From Lepus europaeus (taxonomy: Eukaryota > Chordata > Mammalia > Lagomorpha > Leporidae), in NCBI RefSeq assembly GCF_033115175.1, contig NC_084835.1:25749858-25813857 (forward strand): DNA of 64,000 nt. Reading direction: 5' to 3'. Positions 46,594-58,078 of this stretch are shown here, piece by piece. A model generated the notes under the pieces. The model worked only from the letters and a program-made list of their open reading frames with translations, had not been told where the DNA came from and searched no databases. Numbering within the stretch: position 1 is the stretch's first letter; each line of letters starts with the position of its first letter. The translations under genes were made by a program, and so were the position numbers.

Positions 46594-47062
46594 AATGCCC
46601 CACGTCTGTTAACCAGTCCCCACCCCAGCCCTGGCATCATCTGCTATTGGTTTCTCATTTGCTTATCCTGAACATTTCATATGAATGGAATAATACAATG
46701 TGTGGCCTGTTGCGGCTGACTTCAAGGTTTGGTCATTTTCGTTATAGCCATTTTATTTGGAGTGACATGTTATCTAACTGTGGTTTTGATATGCATTTCC
46801 CTGTTGCTCCGAAACCCCATACTTGTTGGCCATTTGCATATCTTCCTTTGAGAAATGACAATTAAGATTATTGACCCTTTGCAAGTAGAATTGTTCTTTA
46901 TGCTTTCGAGATTTTTTTTTTTTAATTTGTACTTTCTGGATAGTAATCCCTTCTCAGATACTTTGTAAAGGTTGTCTCTTCACTCTTGTTGTACAGAACA
47001 CCCTGGTTTCACATAATTCCATCTGTCTTTTTTTTTTTTTTTTTTAAAGACTTATTTATTTT

Positions 47063-47396
47063 GGCCGGCGCCATGGATCAATAGGCTAATCCTCCACCTT
47101 GCAGCGCCGGCACACCGGGTTCTAGTCCTGGTCGGGGCACCGATTCTGTCCCGGTTGGCCCTCTTCCAGGCCAGCTCTCTGCTGTGGCTAGGGAGTGCAG
47201 TGGAGGATGGCCCAAGTGCTTGGGCCCTGCACCCCATGGGAGACCAGGAGAAGCACCTGGCTCCTGCCATCGGATCAGCGTGGTGCGCCGGCCGCAGCAG
47301 CCATTGGAGGGTGAACGAACGGCAAAAGGAAGACCTTTCTCTCTGTCTCTCTCTCTCTCACTGTCCACTCTGCCTGTCAAAAAAAAAAAAAAAAAA
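47063..47396 (+). mobile_element. C-SINE
   Basis: Head ggccggcgccatggatcaat, A tail. Perfect 13-bp duplication acttatttatttt (47050-47062 and 47397-47409). Confidence 0.95.
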
Positions 47397-47433
47397 ACTT
47401 ATTTATTTTAACATATCACTGGAATCCTATTAC

Positions 47434-47742
47434 TTTTTAAAAGGTTTATTTATTTGAAAGAGTTACACAGAGAAAGGAAAGACAGAGAGGTCTTCCAACC
47501 ATTGGTTTACTCCCCAGTTGGCTACAATGGCCCAAGTTGCGCCAATCCAAAGCCAGGAGCTAGGAGCTTCTTCCAAGTCGTCTACGCAGGTGCAGGGACC
47601 CAAGGACTTGGGCCATTTTCTGCTGCTTTCCCAGGCCACAGCAAGGAGCTGGATGGGAAGTGGAGCAGCTGGGTCTCAAACTGGCGCACCCATATGGGAT
47701 GCTGGTGCTCCCTGGGCTTTAACCTGCTGGACCACAGCACCA
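47434..47742 (-). mobile_element. C-SINE, older copy
   Basis: 'aaggtttatttatttgaaag' to 'ctggaccacagcaccagcc'. Confidence 0.9.
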
Positions 47743-47754
47743 GCCCCAAGACTT

Positions 47755-48080
47755 TTTTTTTTTTTTTTTTGACAGGCAGAGTGGATAGTGAGAGAGAGAA
47801 AGAAAGATCTTCCTTTGCTGTTGGTTCACCCTCCAATGGCCACTGCGGCCGGCACATCATGCTGGTCCGAAGCCAGGAGCCAGGTGCTTCTCCTGGTCTC
47901 CCATGCGGGTGCAGGGCCCAAGGACTTGGGCCATCCTCCACTGCCTTCCCAGGCCATAGCAGAGAGCTGGCCTGGAAGAGGGGCAACCGGGACAGAATCC
48001 GGCGCCCCAACTGGGACTAGGACCCGGTGTGCCGGCGCCGCAAGGCGGAGGATTAGCCTGTTAAGCTATGGCGTCGGCTG
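47755..48080 (-). mobile_element. C-SINE
   Basis: T-run, 'gacaggcagagtggatagtg' to 'gctatggcgtcggctg'. Perfect 12-bp duplication gccccaagactt (47743-47754 and 48081-48092). Confidence 0.95.
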
Positions 48081-48086
48081 GCCCCA

Positions 48087-48362
48087 AGACTTATTTATTT
48101 GTTTGAAAGGCAGAGAGAGAGAGCTTCCATCCACTGGTTCACTCCTCAAATGGCTGCAATGGCCAAGGCTGGGCCAGGAGCTTCATCTGGGTCTCTCATA
48201 CAGGTGCAGGGACCCAAGGACTTGGGCCATCCTCCACTGTTTTCCCAGGCCATCAGCAGAGAGCTGGATTGGAAGTGGAGCAGGCAGGACTAGAACGTGC
48301 ACCCATATGGGATGCTGGTGTCACAGGAGGTGGCTTTACCTGCTATGCCACAACACCAGTCT
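48087..48362 (-). mobile_element. C-SINE, older copy
   Basis: 'gacttatttatttgtttgaa' to 'tatgccacaacaccagtctt'. Confidence 0.88.
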
Positions 48363-48451
48363 TGTATTCTTGTTCTTGGCTTGTGCTTTTGAAACTGTAT
48401 CCAAAGAAGTCTTTGTGCTTGAAGTGTCTTCACTAATTTTTTTTAAATTTT

Positions 48452-48776
48452 TTAGGTTGGTTTCTTTATTTGAAAGTCAGAGTTACATAGAGGGAGAAAG
48501 AGAGGCAGAGAGAGAGAGGTCTTCCATCTGCTGGTTCACTCCCCAAATGGCCACAACAACCAGAGCTGCGCCTATCCGAACCCAGGAGCTAGGTGCTTCT
48601 TCTGGGCCTCCCAAGCGGTTGTAGGGGCCCAAGGACTTGGGCCATCTTCCACTGCTTTCCCAGGCCATAGCAGAGAGTTTGATGGGAAGCGGAGCAGCTG
48701 GGACTTGAACTGGCACCAATATGGGATGCTGGCATTGCATGCAGCAGCTTTACCCACTCGCCAAGCGCCAGCCCCA
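48452..48776 (-). mobile_element. C-SINE, older copy
   Basis: 'tttctttatttgaaagtcag' to 'cgccaagcgccagccccaaa'. Confidence 0.9.
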
Positions 48777-49005
48777 AATTGTCTCCTTTTTTAAAAAAAA
48801 AAGTTTCCTAGTTTCAGGTTTTATATTTAGGTCTTTGAACCATTTGGGGTTGGTATTTAGGGTGAGAGATGTGAACAATTTAATCCTTTACAGATGGTTA
48901 CCCTATTGTCTCAGCAGTATTGATTGAAGGGCTGTCCTTTCTCGAATGTATATTCTTGGCCTCTGCTACGGATCTCTTGACTGTGGATGTGTGGATTGAT
49001 TTCTG

Positions 49006-49362
49006 GTTGTTTTTTTTTTTTTTTTTTTGACAGGCAGAGTTGTTAGACAGTGAGAGAGAGACAGAGAGAAAGGTCTTCCTTTTTTGCCGTTGGTTCACCC
49101 TCCAATGGCCGCCGCGGTAGGCGCGCTGTGGCCGGCGCACCGCGCTGTTCTGATGGCAGGAGCCAGTTTGCTTCTCCTAGTCTCCCATGGGGTGCAGGGC
49201 CCAAGCACTTGGGCCATCCTCCACTGCACTCCCTGGCCACAGCAGAGAGCTGGCCTGGAAGAGGGCCAACCGGGACAGGATCGGTGCCCCGACCGGGACT
49301 AGAACCCGGTGTGCCGGCGCCGCAAGGTGGAGGATTAGCCTGTTAAGCCACGGTGCCGGCTA
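49006..49362 (-). mobile_element. C-SINE, young type
   Basis: Long T-run, body, head 'ccacggtgccggct'. Flanking atttctg (48999-49005 and 49363-49369). Confidence 0.93.
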
Positions 49363-49427
49363 ATTTCTGTGTTCTTTTCAGTTGGTTTACAAGTCAGGTT
49401 TTAAACCAGGTACCATGCTATTTCAAA

Positions 49428-49771
49428 AATTTTTTTTTTTTTTTGACAGGCAGAGTGGACAGTGAGAGAGAGAGACAGAGAGAAAGGTCTTCCTTTTGCC
49501 GTTGGTTCACCCTCCAATGGGCGCCGCGGTAGCGCGCTGCGGCTGGCGCACCGCGCTGTTCCGATGGCAGGAGCCAGGTGCTTCTCCTGGTCTCCCATGG
49601 GGTGCAGGACCCAAGGACTTGGGCCATCCTCCACTGCACTCCCTGGCCACAGCAGAGAGCTGGCCTGGAAGAGGGGCAACCGGGACAGGATCGGTGCCCC
49701 GACCGGGACTAGAACCCGGTGTGCCGGCGCCGCAAGGTGGAGGATTAGCCTAGTGAGCCACGGTGCCGGCC
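49428..49771 (-). mobile_element. C-SINE, young type
   Basis: Perfect 11-bp duplication gctatttcaaa (49417-49427 and 49772-49782). Nearly identical to the copies at 49006 and 51289. Confidence 0.95.
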
Positions 49772-50103
49772 GCTATTTCAAATTTTGTTGCACGTTTTGA
49801 GGTGAGGTATCATGATACCTCCAGGTTTGTTCTTTTTGCTCAGGATTTCTCTATCCTGGATATTTTATCATTGTATAAGAATTGTAGGATTTTTTTCAGT
49901 TTCTATGAAAGATGTCACTGTTACTTTCACTGGAATTGCACTGGATCTGTGAATCACTTTGGGTAGCCTGGACACTTCAACAACATTGACTCTCTCAGTC
50001 CCATGAAGGAGGGCTGCCTTTCCGGTTCCGTTTTTTGCATGTCTGCTTGAATTCCTTCTTCAGTGTTTCCTCTCCAGTGCAGAGCGCTCACTTCTTTGGT
50101 TAC

Positions 50104-50386
50104 TTTTTTTTTTTGCTAGGCAGAGTTAGAGAGACAGAGAGAAAGGTCTTCCTTCTGTTGGTTCACTCCCCTAATGGCCGCTACGGCTGGCACTGTGCCG
50201 ATCTGAAGCCAGGAGCTTCCTCCTGGTCTCCCATGCGGGTGCAGGGCCCAAGCACTTGGGCCATCCTCCACTGCCTTCCTGGGCCACAGCAGAGAGCTGG
50301 ACTGGAAGAGGAACAGCCGGGACTAGAACCTGGGGTGCCAGCACTGCAGGCGGAGGATTAACTAAGTGAGCCATAGCGCCAGCCCG
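50104..50386 (-). mobile_element. C-SINE
   Basis: Flanking ttggttac (50096-50103 and 50387-50394). Slightly short body. Confidence 0.93.
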
Positions 50387-51014
50387 TTGGTTACATTTTT
50401 TTCATAGGTCTTTTTGATAGATGTTGTGAATATGATTATTTTCTGGACTTCTTTCTCAGCATATGTCACTGGGGTATAAAAATGCTACTGATTTTTGCAT
50501 GTTGATTCTTGTATCTTGGATCTTTACTGAAATCATTTATCAGTTCTAACAGCTTTTGCTGGAGTCTTTTGGTTTCTTTCTATATCAACTCACATCATCT
50601 GTGAGCAGTAAAAATTTGGCTTCTTCATTCCTTATTGGTTGCCCTTTTTTCTCTTGTTTTGGCTGAAGCTCCTAATACTATGTTGAACAAGAGTGGCAGA
50701 AGTGGGCATTCTTTGTTCCTGATTATAAAGGAAAGGACTCCAGCGCTCCCCGACTCAGTGTGATGCTGGCTGTTGGTTTTCAGATATGGCCTTTGTTGTA
50801 TGGAGGTATATTCCATCCATACCAAGTTGATGGAGACTTTTTGACTTTTTGCAGGGTGTTCGATTGTATGGAAGGTTTTTTTCTGTGCAGATTAAGATGA
50901 TCATGTGACTTACGTCTTACAATACATTACTACCCTGTATTACTATCCTGTTTACTGATTTATGTATGATGAATCATCATTGTATCCCCGAGGTAGGTAC
51001 AATTTCCTCATCTT

Positions 51015-51284
51015 TTTTTTTTTTTTTTAAACAGGCAGAGTGGACAGTGAGAGAGACAGAGAGAAAGGTCTTCCTTTGCCATTGGTTCACCCTCCAATGG
51101 CCGGCGTGGCGGGCGCACTGCGACCAGCGCACCGTGCTGATCCGAAGGCAGGAGCCAGGGGCTTCTCCTGGTCTCCCAGGGGGTGCAGGGCCTAAGGAGT
51201 TGGGCCATCCTCCACTCACTCCCGGGCCAGAGCAGAGAGCTGGCCTGGAAGAGGATTAGCCTGTTGAGCCACGGCTCTGGCCCA
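51015..51284 (-). mobile_element. C-SINE with internal deletion
   Basis: 'acaggcagagtggacagtga' to 'gagccacggctctggccc'. The segment with the B box is missing (the sequence goes from tggcctggaagagg straight to attagcctg). Confidence 0.92.
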
Positions 51285-51288
51285 TCTC

Positions 51289-51606
51289 TTTTTTTTTTTT
51301 TTTTGACAGGCAGAGTGGATAGTGAGAGAGAGAGAGAGAGAAAGGTCTTCCTTTGCCATTGGTTCACCCTCCAATGGCCGCCGCGGTAGGCGCGCTGCGG
51401 CCGGCGCACCGCGCTGTTCCGATGGCAGGAGCCAGGTGCTTCTCCTGGTCTCCCATGGGGTGCAGGGCCCAAGCACTTGGGCCATCCTCCACTGCACTCC
51501 CAGACCACAGCAGAGAGCTGGCCTGAAAGAGGGGCAACCGGGATTAGAACCTGGTGTGCCAGCACTGCAAGGTGAGGATTAGCCTATTGAGCCGAGGCGC
51601 CAGCTT
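51289..51606 (-). mobile_element. C-SINE, second of a stacked pair
   Basis: Together with the copy at 51015 it lies between perfect 15-bp duplications caatttcctcatctt (51000-51014 and 51607-51621). Confidence 0.94.
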
Positions 51607-52446
51607 CAATTTCCTCATCTTATACAATGGTTGGATTTGGTTTACTAGCAAGTTTGTTGAGCTTTTTTGCTGCATTTTAATCGGGGATATTGGCTTGCAG
51701 TTTTCTCTTTCTGTTGGGTTTCTAGTTTTGGTGTCAGAGTAGTGATGGCTTTGTAAAAAATTTAGCAGAGTGACCTTCTGCTCAACTTTTTGGGCTAACA
51801 TGAGAAAAATGCTATTGGTTGTTCTTACGTTTTGTAGGATTCAACAATGAAGCCGTCACATCCTGAGATTTTCTTTGTTGGGATGGTTTCTACTATTGAT
51901 TCAATTCTGTGCTTTATTATTGGCCTGTTGAGATTTTCTATATCTTCATGGTTCAGTTTTGTTGTTAATGCTTCAGTTTAGTTGTTGCATGCATCCAGAA
52001 ATTTCTTCTAGGTTTTCCAATTTGTTGATAAATAGTGGTTAATAACACTGCCTAATGATTTTCTTTATATTTCTGTGATATCAGTTGTAATGTCTCCATT
52101 TTCACCTCTGATTTTATTTTGTCTTTTCTCTTTTTTTTCTGGTTAGCCTAACGGAATGTTCATTGACTTTATTTTTTCAAAAGTTCCAATTATTTGTTTT
52201 GATCTTTTGTCCTTTTTTCTTAAGTTTTCATTTCACTGATTTCTGATCTTTTTCTTTACACTAACTTTGTGTTTGGTTCTTGGTTTTTCAATTTCTTGAG
52301 TTGCATTTTCAGTTTGTTTGAAATATTTCGTTTTTTAATACATTGTTGCTACAAACTTACTGCTATAAACTCCTCTCTTAGTTTTGCTTTTGCTGTATTC
52401 GATAGGTTTTGGTATGTTGTGTTTCCATTTTTGTTTCAAGTAATTT

Positions 52447-52795
52447 GTATTTATATATTTATTTTTGACAGGCAGAGTGGACAGTGAGAGAGAGAGAGAC
52501 AGAGAGAAAGGTCTTCCTTTGCCATTGGTTCACCCTCCAATGGCCGCCGCGGTAGGCGTGCTGCGGCCGGCGCACCGCGCTGATCCGAAGGCAGAAGCCA
52601 GGTGCTTATCCTGGTCTCCCATGGGGTGCAGGGCCCAAGCACTTGGGCCATCCTCCACTGCACTCCCTGGCTGCAGCAGAGAGCTGGCCTGGAAGAGGGG
52701 CAACCGGGACAGAATCCGGTGCCCCAACCGGGACTAGAACCTGGTGTGCCGGTGCTGCAGGCGGAGGATTAGCCTATTGAGCTGCGGCGCCGGCC
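52447..52795 (-). mobile_element. C-SINE, young type
   Basis: Perfect 15-bp duplication tgtttcaagtaattt (52432-52446 and 52796-52810). Confidence 0.96.
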
Positions 52796-53469
52796 TGTTT
52801 CAAGTAATTTTAAAAATTCTCTTGATTTGCTCATATTGGTAATTCAAGAGCGTGCTGTGTAGTTTGCACGTATTTGTATATACCCCAAAGTTTCTCTTGT
52901 TGATTTCTAATTTTATTTTGCTCTGGTCACAAGTGATGCATTAGGTGATTTCATTTTTTTTTTTTCTAATTTATTGAGACTTTGTGGTCTAACACATGAT
53001 TTGTACTGGGGAATATTCCATGTGCTGGTGAGAAGGATGTCAATCCTGCAACTGTTGAATGAAATGTTCTGGAAGTGTCCTCTTGGTCATTCAGTCTAAA
53101 GCATATCTGATGCTCTTTATTTTTTGTCTGAATGTTCTGTTCATTGATGAGATGCTGTGTCCATTGATGAAATTCCCTGTTACTGTATAGGAGTCCATCT
53201 CTTTCTTCACACATAATGTTTACTGGGTGTCCAGCACTGAGTGCATGTCTATTTACAATTGTTAATTCCTCTTACTGATTGACCACTTAATCATTATATA
53301 ATGACCTCTTTTCACAGTTTCTGACTTAGTCTATTTTATGTAATGTTAAGTACAGCTTCTTCTCACGTCTGGTTTCCATTCGCGTGGTCTGTCTTTGTCC
53401 ATCCTTCACTCTCAGCCTATCTGCTACTCTGCCAGTGGAGCAAGTTTCTTCTAACTAGCAAATCATTGC

Positions 53470-53792
53470 TTTTTTTTTTTTTTTAATTATTTGAAAAAGT
53501 TACAGAGAGAGACAGAGAGAGCGAGCTATGTCTCCCATCTACTGGTTCACTCCCCAAATGGCAGCAATGGCCGGAGCTAAGCCGATCTGAAGCTAGGAAC
53601 CAAGAGCTTCTTCCAGGTCTCCAACATGGGTACAGGGGCCCAAGGACTTAGGCCATTCTCTGCTGCTTTCCCAGGCTCATTTAGCAGGGAGCTTGATAGG
53701 CAGTAGAGTAGCTGGGACTTGAACTGGCATTCATATTGGATACCAGTGCTGCAGGCTGTGGCTTTAACCCACTGCACCACATTGCTGGCCCC
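53470..53792 (-). mobile_element. C-SINE, older copy
   Basis: Flanking cattgc (53464-53469 and 53793-53798). Head 'gcaccacattgctggccc'. Confidence 0.88.
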
Positions 53793-53823
53793 CATTGCAT
53801 CTTTTTTTTTAAAAAAAGATTCA

Positions 53824-54131
53824 GGGCCGGCCCTGTGGCACAGGTAAAGCCATGTCCTGCAATGCCAGCATCCCATATGGGCGCCGGTTTGAGTCCCAGT
53901 TGTTCCACTTGCGATCCAGCTCTCTGCTATGGCCTGGGAAAGCAGTAGAGGATGGCCCGAGTCCTTGGGCCCCTGCACCCATGTGGGAGACCTGGAAGAA
54001 GCTCCTGGCTTTGGATTGGCACATCTCCAGCCATTGCTGCCATTTGGGGAGTGAACCAGCAATGGAAGACCACTCTCTCTTCTCTGTCTCTTTGTAACTT
54101 TTAAATATATAAAATAAATCTAAAAAATATG
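53824..54131 (+). mobile_element. C-SINE, older copy
   Basis: Head gggccggccctgtggcacag, B box ggtttgagtcccagt, A/T-rich tail. Confidence 0.9.
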
Positions 54132-54901
54132 TATCACTCAGCTAGTCAAAATGTTTTGATTGAGAAACTTAGTCTGTTTGCATTCACGGAGAGTGCAGTG
54201 GGGTTCCCCCATTTAATGCTCTTTGCTTCCCTCTTGCTGTGCCTAGGATCCTCTATCTTGAGTTACAGTTTGACTACAACAGTGCCCTGTAGAAGACTTG
54301 TTGTGGTCATGTTCGTTAGGGCCCTTGGAGCTTCCCAGCCTGGATGTCTGTATCTTCTATTCACAAAAATTTTCAGCTATTCTTTCATTGAACAGTTTTT
54401 CTGTCTTTTCCCTTTTCTTCTCTTTTGGAGAATATTTGTTGTACTATTGATGTTCAGTAAAGTTTTTAGGTTTTCCTCATCTTAATTTTTTCTGCCCAAG
54501 TTATTTCAAGAGACCTACTTTGAAACTCATGAATTCTTTCTTCTGATTGATCTTGAATGTTGTTGAGGTGCTCAACAATTTAATTGCATTTATTTCATTC
54601 TTTCCTTCTGGCTTTTCTGTTTAGCTCTTTTTTGTGACCTTTCTTGACTGAATTTCTTATTCACATCATTAATTATTTTCCAAATTTTCTTGAATGATTT
54701 GTATTCTGATATCTCACTGAGTTTCCTTAAAATCAGAAGTTTGAGTTCTTAGGCAACTCGCGGATGCCTTTTTGGCGAGGGTCAGTTATTGATTGTTCTG
54801 GAGGCGTGTTCTACCTTGCTTTGTCATGTTCTTGTCATGTGTTGATACTTGCACATCTGCTGGATCAGTTGCCTCTGCCAATATTATAGGATGTCTTTCT
54901 T

Positions 54902-55095
54902 TTTTAAATTACTTATTTATTTGAAAGGAAGAGTTACAGAGAGGCAGAGGCAGAGAGAAGAGAGGAAAGATTTTTCCATCCACTGGTTCACTTTCCAAAT
55001 GGTCACAACTGCCGGAGCTGTGCCTATCCAAGGCTAGGAGCTTCTTCCGGTCTCCCATGAGGGTGTGGGGGCCCAAGCACTTGGGCCATCTTCCT
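54902..55095 (-). mobile_element. C-SINE, 5'-truncated
   Basis: Tail and body are present up to 'aagcacttgggccatcttcc'; the tRNA-like head is missing. Confidence 0.85.
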
Positions 55096-56090
55096 CCTGG
55101 TGGCATCACAGGTCCCCTGCAGGGTGGGAGGCCAAGGCGGCTCTGTGCCACAGGGGCTTGTGGAGGGGAGGGCAGGCGGCCGCACTCGGCGCTCTTCCTC
55201 AGGGGCGCCCCACTCAGGGCTGGGGGCTCGGGGCTCGGGCTGTGAGTGCACAGGCTTCTCCAACAGCCGGTACTCCGAGGTGTCTGTGCATGAGTGCGGA
55301 CTGCCAGAGTCGCCTGCTTGCCCTCTTCACCGAGCAAGGCCTCTCCCAACTGGACAGACAGGGCAGGAGCTGCTGCTCAGTTCCCTGTGTGGTGGGGCGC
55401 ACTCGCTCTGCTGCTCGGCTTCTCACGCTCCAGCAGCCCAGCTGCTGCTGGCTTTGGCCGGGTCCTCCTTTGTGCGGGGGAATGTGCCGGAACCTCTGGG
55501 CTGCTGTCCTGCCCCAGGTAGACCTGTTGGTGCCTTTGCACAATTTCCATTGCTTCGTGGGTGTTCTCTGCTGGATAACAGGGCATTCTCAAACACGATT
55601 CTTTGTACGTGGTTCCTCTTAACATTTTGAGTATCTTCGAAGTGATCAACTTAGTCCTCCTGTAGCCAGCACACCATGTGCGTCCCTCATAAATACTTCA
55701 TTTTTGCTTATTTCTTCCTGTATGTAGGTCCTGTTTTGCTGTTTCTTTGCATGCTCCATATTTTTTTGCTGAATAACTGTGTTTTGAATATTGCTATGAT
55801 ACAGATCTGGAAATCGGATTATTCTGCTTCCCCAGAGTAGGAGGGCTGCTTGCCGGAGCTGTTGCCGTTTGTGGAGTAAAGTGTGTGTCCTTGGTTGTGT
55901 GTGGCTTCTGAAGCCCTTGTTCTGTTGGCCTGGCGTCGGCTTGTCACCGAGCACAGGTGTTCACACCCGGCCCCGCTCGCGGTGTTGCCGGGAGGGCCCT
56001 GGGTGCAGACGAGCTTGCCCCTTCTCTCTGACTCCGCCTGGGAACAGCAGTGCACAGCCACGTGGCTGATGACTGCATTAGCCTTTGCTT

Positions 56091-56325
56091 TTTTTTTTTT
56101 TTTTTTAAATGACAATGATGATAATTTTTCCAACTTAATCACTTATTGTTTTTGAGGTAACATGTTCTAAGTTTACATTATAGTCAAATGTTTAATGCTC
56201 CACTAAATAAAGAGTTCAACAAATAAAAAGAAGACCATAGGAAGGTAGGCAAGGGCCATAAACAGTGATGACATGAGAAGATGTTCAGTTTCACTAATAT
56301 TCAGTAAATTTTAAAATAGTCATCA
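56091..56325. other. AT-rich flank of the L1, unclassified
   Basis: A T-run at 56090-56106 and AT-rich sequence (aaataaagagttcaacaaat) that may be another LINE tail. Confidence 0.35.
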
Positions 56326-56636
56326 ATGGGGCCGGCTCTGTGGTGCAGGAGGTTAACGCCCTGGCCTGAAGCACTGGCATCCCATAAGGGCACTGGTTCA
56401 AGACCCAGATGCTCCACTTCCAATGCAGCTCTCTGCTATGGCCTGGGAAAGCAGTGGAAGATGGCCCAAGTCCTTGGGCCCCTGTACCCACATGGGAGAC
56501 CCAGAAGAGGCTCCTGGCTTCGGATCGGTGTAGCTCCAGCCATTGCGGCCATCTGGGGAGTGAACCAGCGGATGGAAGGCCTTTTTATCTCTACCTTTCT
56601 CTGTAACTGTCTTTCAAATAAATAAAATAAATCTTT
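56326..56636 (+). mobile_element. C-SINE, older copy
   Basis: Head ggggccggctctgtggtgca, tail caaataaataaaataaatct which is the target of the next SINE. Confidence 0.92.
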
Positions 56637-56991
56637 TTGTCTTTCTTTCTTTCTTTCTTTCTTTTGACAGGCAGAGAGGATAGTGAGAGAGAGAGAGAAA
56701 CAGATCTTCCTTTTGCCATTGGTTCACCCTCTAATGGCTGCCGTGGCCCGCGTGCTGCGGCCGGCGCACCGCACTGATCCGAAGCCAGGAGCCAGGTACT
56801 TATTCTGGTCTTTCATGGGGTGCAGGGCCCAAGGACTTGGGCCATCCTCCACTGCACTCCCGGGCCATAGCAGAGAGCTGGCCTGGAAGAGGGGCAACCA
56901 GGACAGAACCCAGCGCCCCGACCGGGACTAGAACCTGGTGTGCCGGCGCCGCTAGGCGGAGGATTAGCCTGTTGAGCCACAGTGCTGGCCT
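56637..56991 (-). mobile_element. C-SINE inserted in the tail of another
   Basis: Begins with a (ttct)n tract. Perfect 13-bp duplication aaaataaatcttt (56624-56636 and 56992-57004). Confidence 0.95.
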
Positions 56992-57017
56992 AAAATAAAT
57001 CTTTAAAAAAAAAAATC

Positions 57018-57270
57018 ACCATTGGGACGGCATCCCATGTGGGCCCCGGTTCTAGTCCCAGCTGCTGCTTTTCTGATCCAGCTCTGTACTATGACCTGGG
57101 AAAGCAGTCGAAGATGGCCCAAGTGCTTAAGCCACTGCACCACGTGAGAGACCTGAAAGTGGCTCCTGGCTGCTAGCTCTGGCCATTGCAGTTACTTGGG
57201 GAGTGAACCAGCAGATGGGAGATCTCTCTCCCTCTGTAATTCTGCCTTTTAAGCCAATAAATAAATCTTT
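57018..57270 (+). mobile_element. C-SINE, 5'-truncated older copy
   Basis: Starts inside the head (acggcatcccatgtgggc), keeps B box cggttctagtcccagc and ends in 'aagccaataaataaatcttt'. Confidence 0.85.
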
Positions 57271-57608
57271 TTTTAAAAATACTTTATTTATTTGAGATGT
57301 AGAGTTACAGACAGTGAGAGGGAGAAACAGAGAGACAGAGAGAAAGGTCTTCTATCAGTTGGTTCACTCCCCAAATGGCCGCAATGGCCAGAGCTGCGCC
57401 GATCCAAAGCCAGGAGTCAGGAGCATCTTCCTGGTCTCCCACATGCGTACAGGGACCCAAGGACTTGGGCCAACTTCTGTTGCTTTCCAAGGCCACAGCA
57501 GAGAGCTGGATTGGAAGAGGAGTACCCGGGACTAGAACTGGCGCCCATATAGGATGCCGGCGCTGCAGGTGGAGGATTAACCTACTGCACCATGGCGCCG
57601 CCCCTCTA
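57271..57608 (-). mobile_element. C-SINE inserted in the tail of the previous one
   Basis: Perfect 15-bp duplication aataaataaatcttt (57256-57270 and 57609-57623). Confidence 0.94.
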
Positions 57609-57786
57609 AATAAATAAATCTTTAAAAAAAAAAAAACACAGGCTAAATAAAAAAGCAAAAGCAAAAAGAAAATAAGAAATGCCTGTGTGTCAGTTTTACT
57701 ACAAATATAGTGTTTTGTCAAACTTTTAAATCCTTGTCAAACAAATTGTTAGAAATGATGCACTTCTGCAGTTTTAATGGTGACGA

Positions 57787-58078
57787 ATTTTTTTTTCTTG
57801 ACAGTTAGAGTTATAGACAGAAAGTTCTGCCTTCCGTTGGCTAACCCCCCAAGTGGCCGCTACGGCTGGTGCTGCTCTGATCCGAAGCCAGGAGCTTCTT
57901 CCGGGTCTCCCATGTGGGTGCAGGGGCCCAAGCACTTGGGCCATCCTCCTCTGCCCTCCTGGGCCACAGCAGAGAGCTAGACTGGAAGAGGAGCAACTGG
58001 GACTAGATCCGGGGCCCACATGGGATGCCAGTGCTGCAGGCAGATGCTCAACCTACTACACCCCAGCACCAGCCCCTA
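57787..58078 (-). mobile_element. C-SINE, older copy
   Basis: 'cttgacagttagagttatag' to 'cacccc agcaccagcccc' with a shortened tail side. Confidence 0.88.

Larger units (their letters stand above)
46080..56090 (-). mobile_element. one old L1 in minus orientation, interrupted by about 15 C-SINEs
   Basis: From left to right the sequence shows antisense L1 parts in order: 3' UTR words (aattttaactactgtaaagt, 46150), ORF2 end (tctggatagtaatcccttct, 46936), ORF2 middle (ggtctttgaaccatttgggg, 48830), ORF2 5' part (ggggaatattccatgtgctg, 53008) and 5' region (atacagatctggaaatcgga, 55800). Subtracting the SINEs leaves roughly 5.4 kb, near full length for an L1. No intact ORF remains; ORF1 was not positively identified. 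Confidence 0.7.

Noticed and set aside
47078-52737. Recurring open frames with similar peptides (for example containing SPSNG and GCRAQALGPSST)
   Set aside because: They are translations of the same C-SINE body in different copies, not a protein family.
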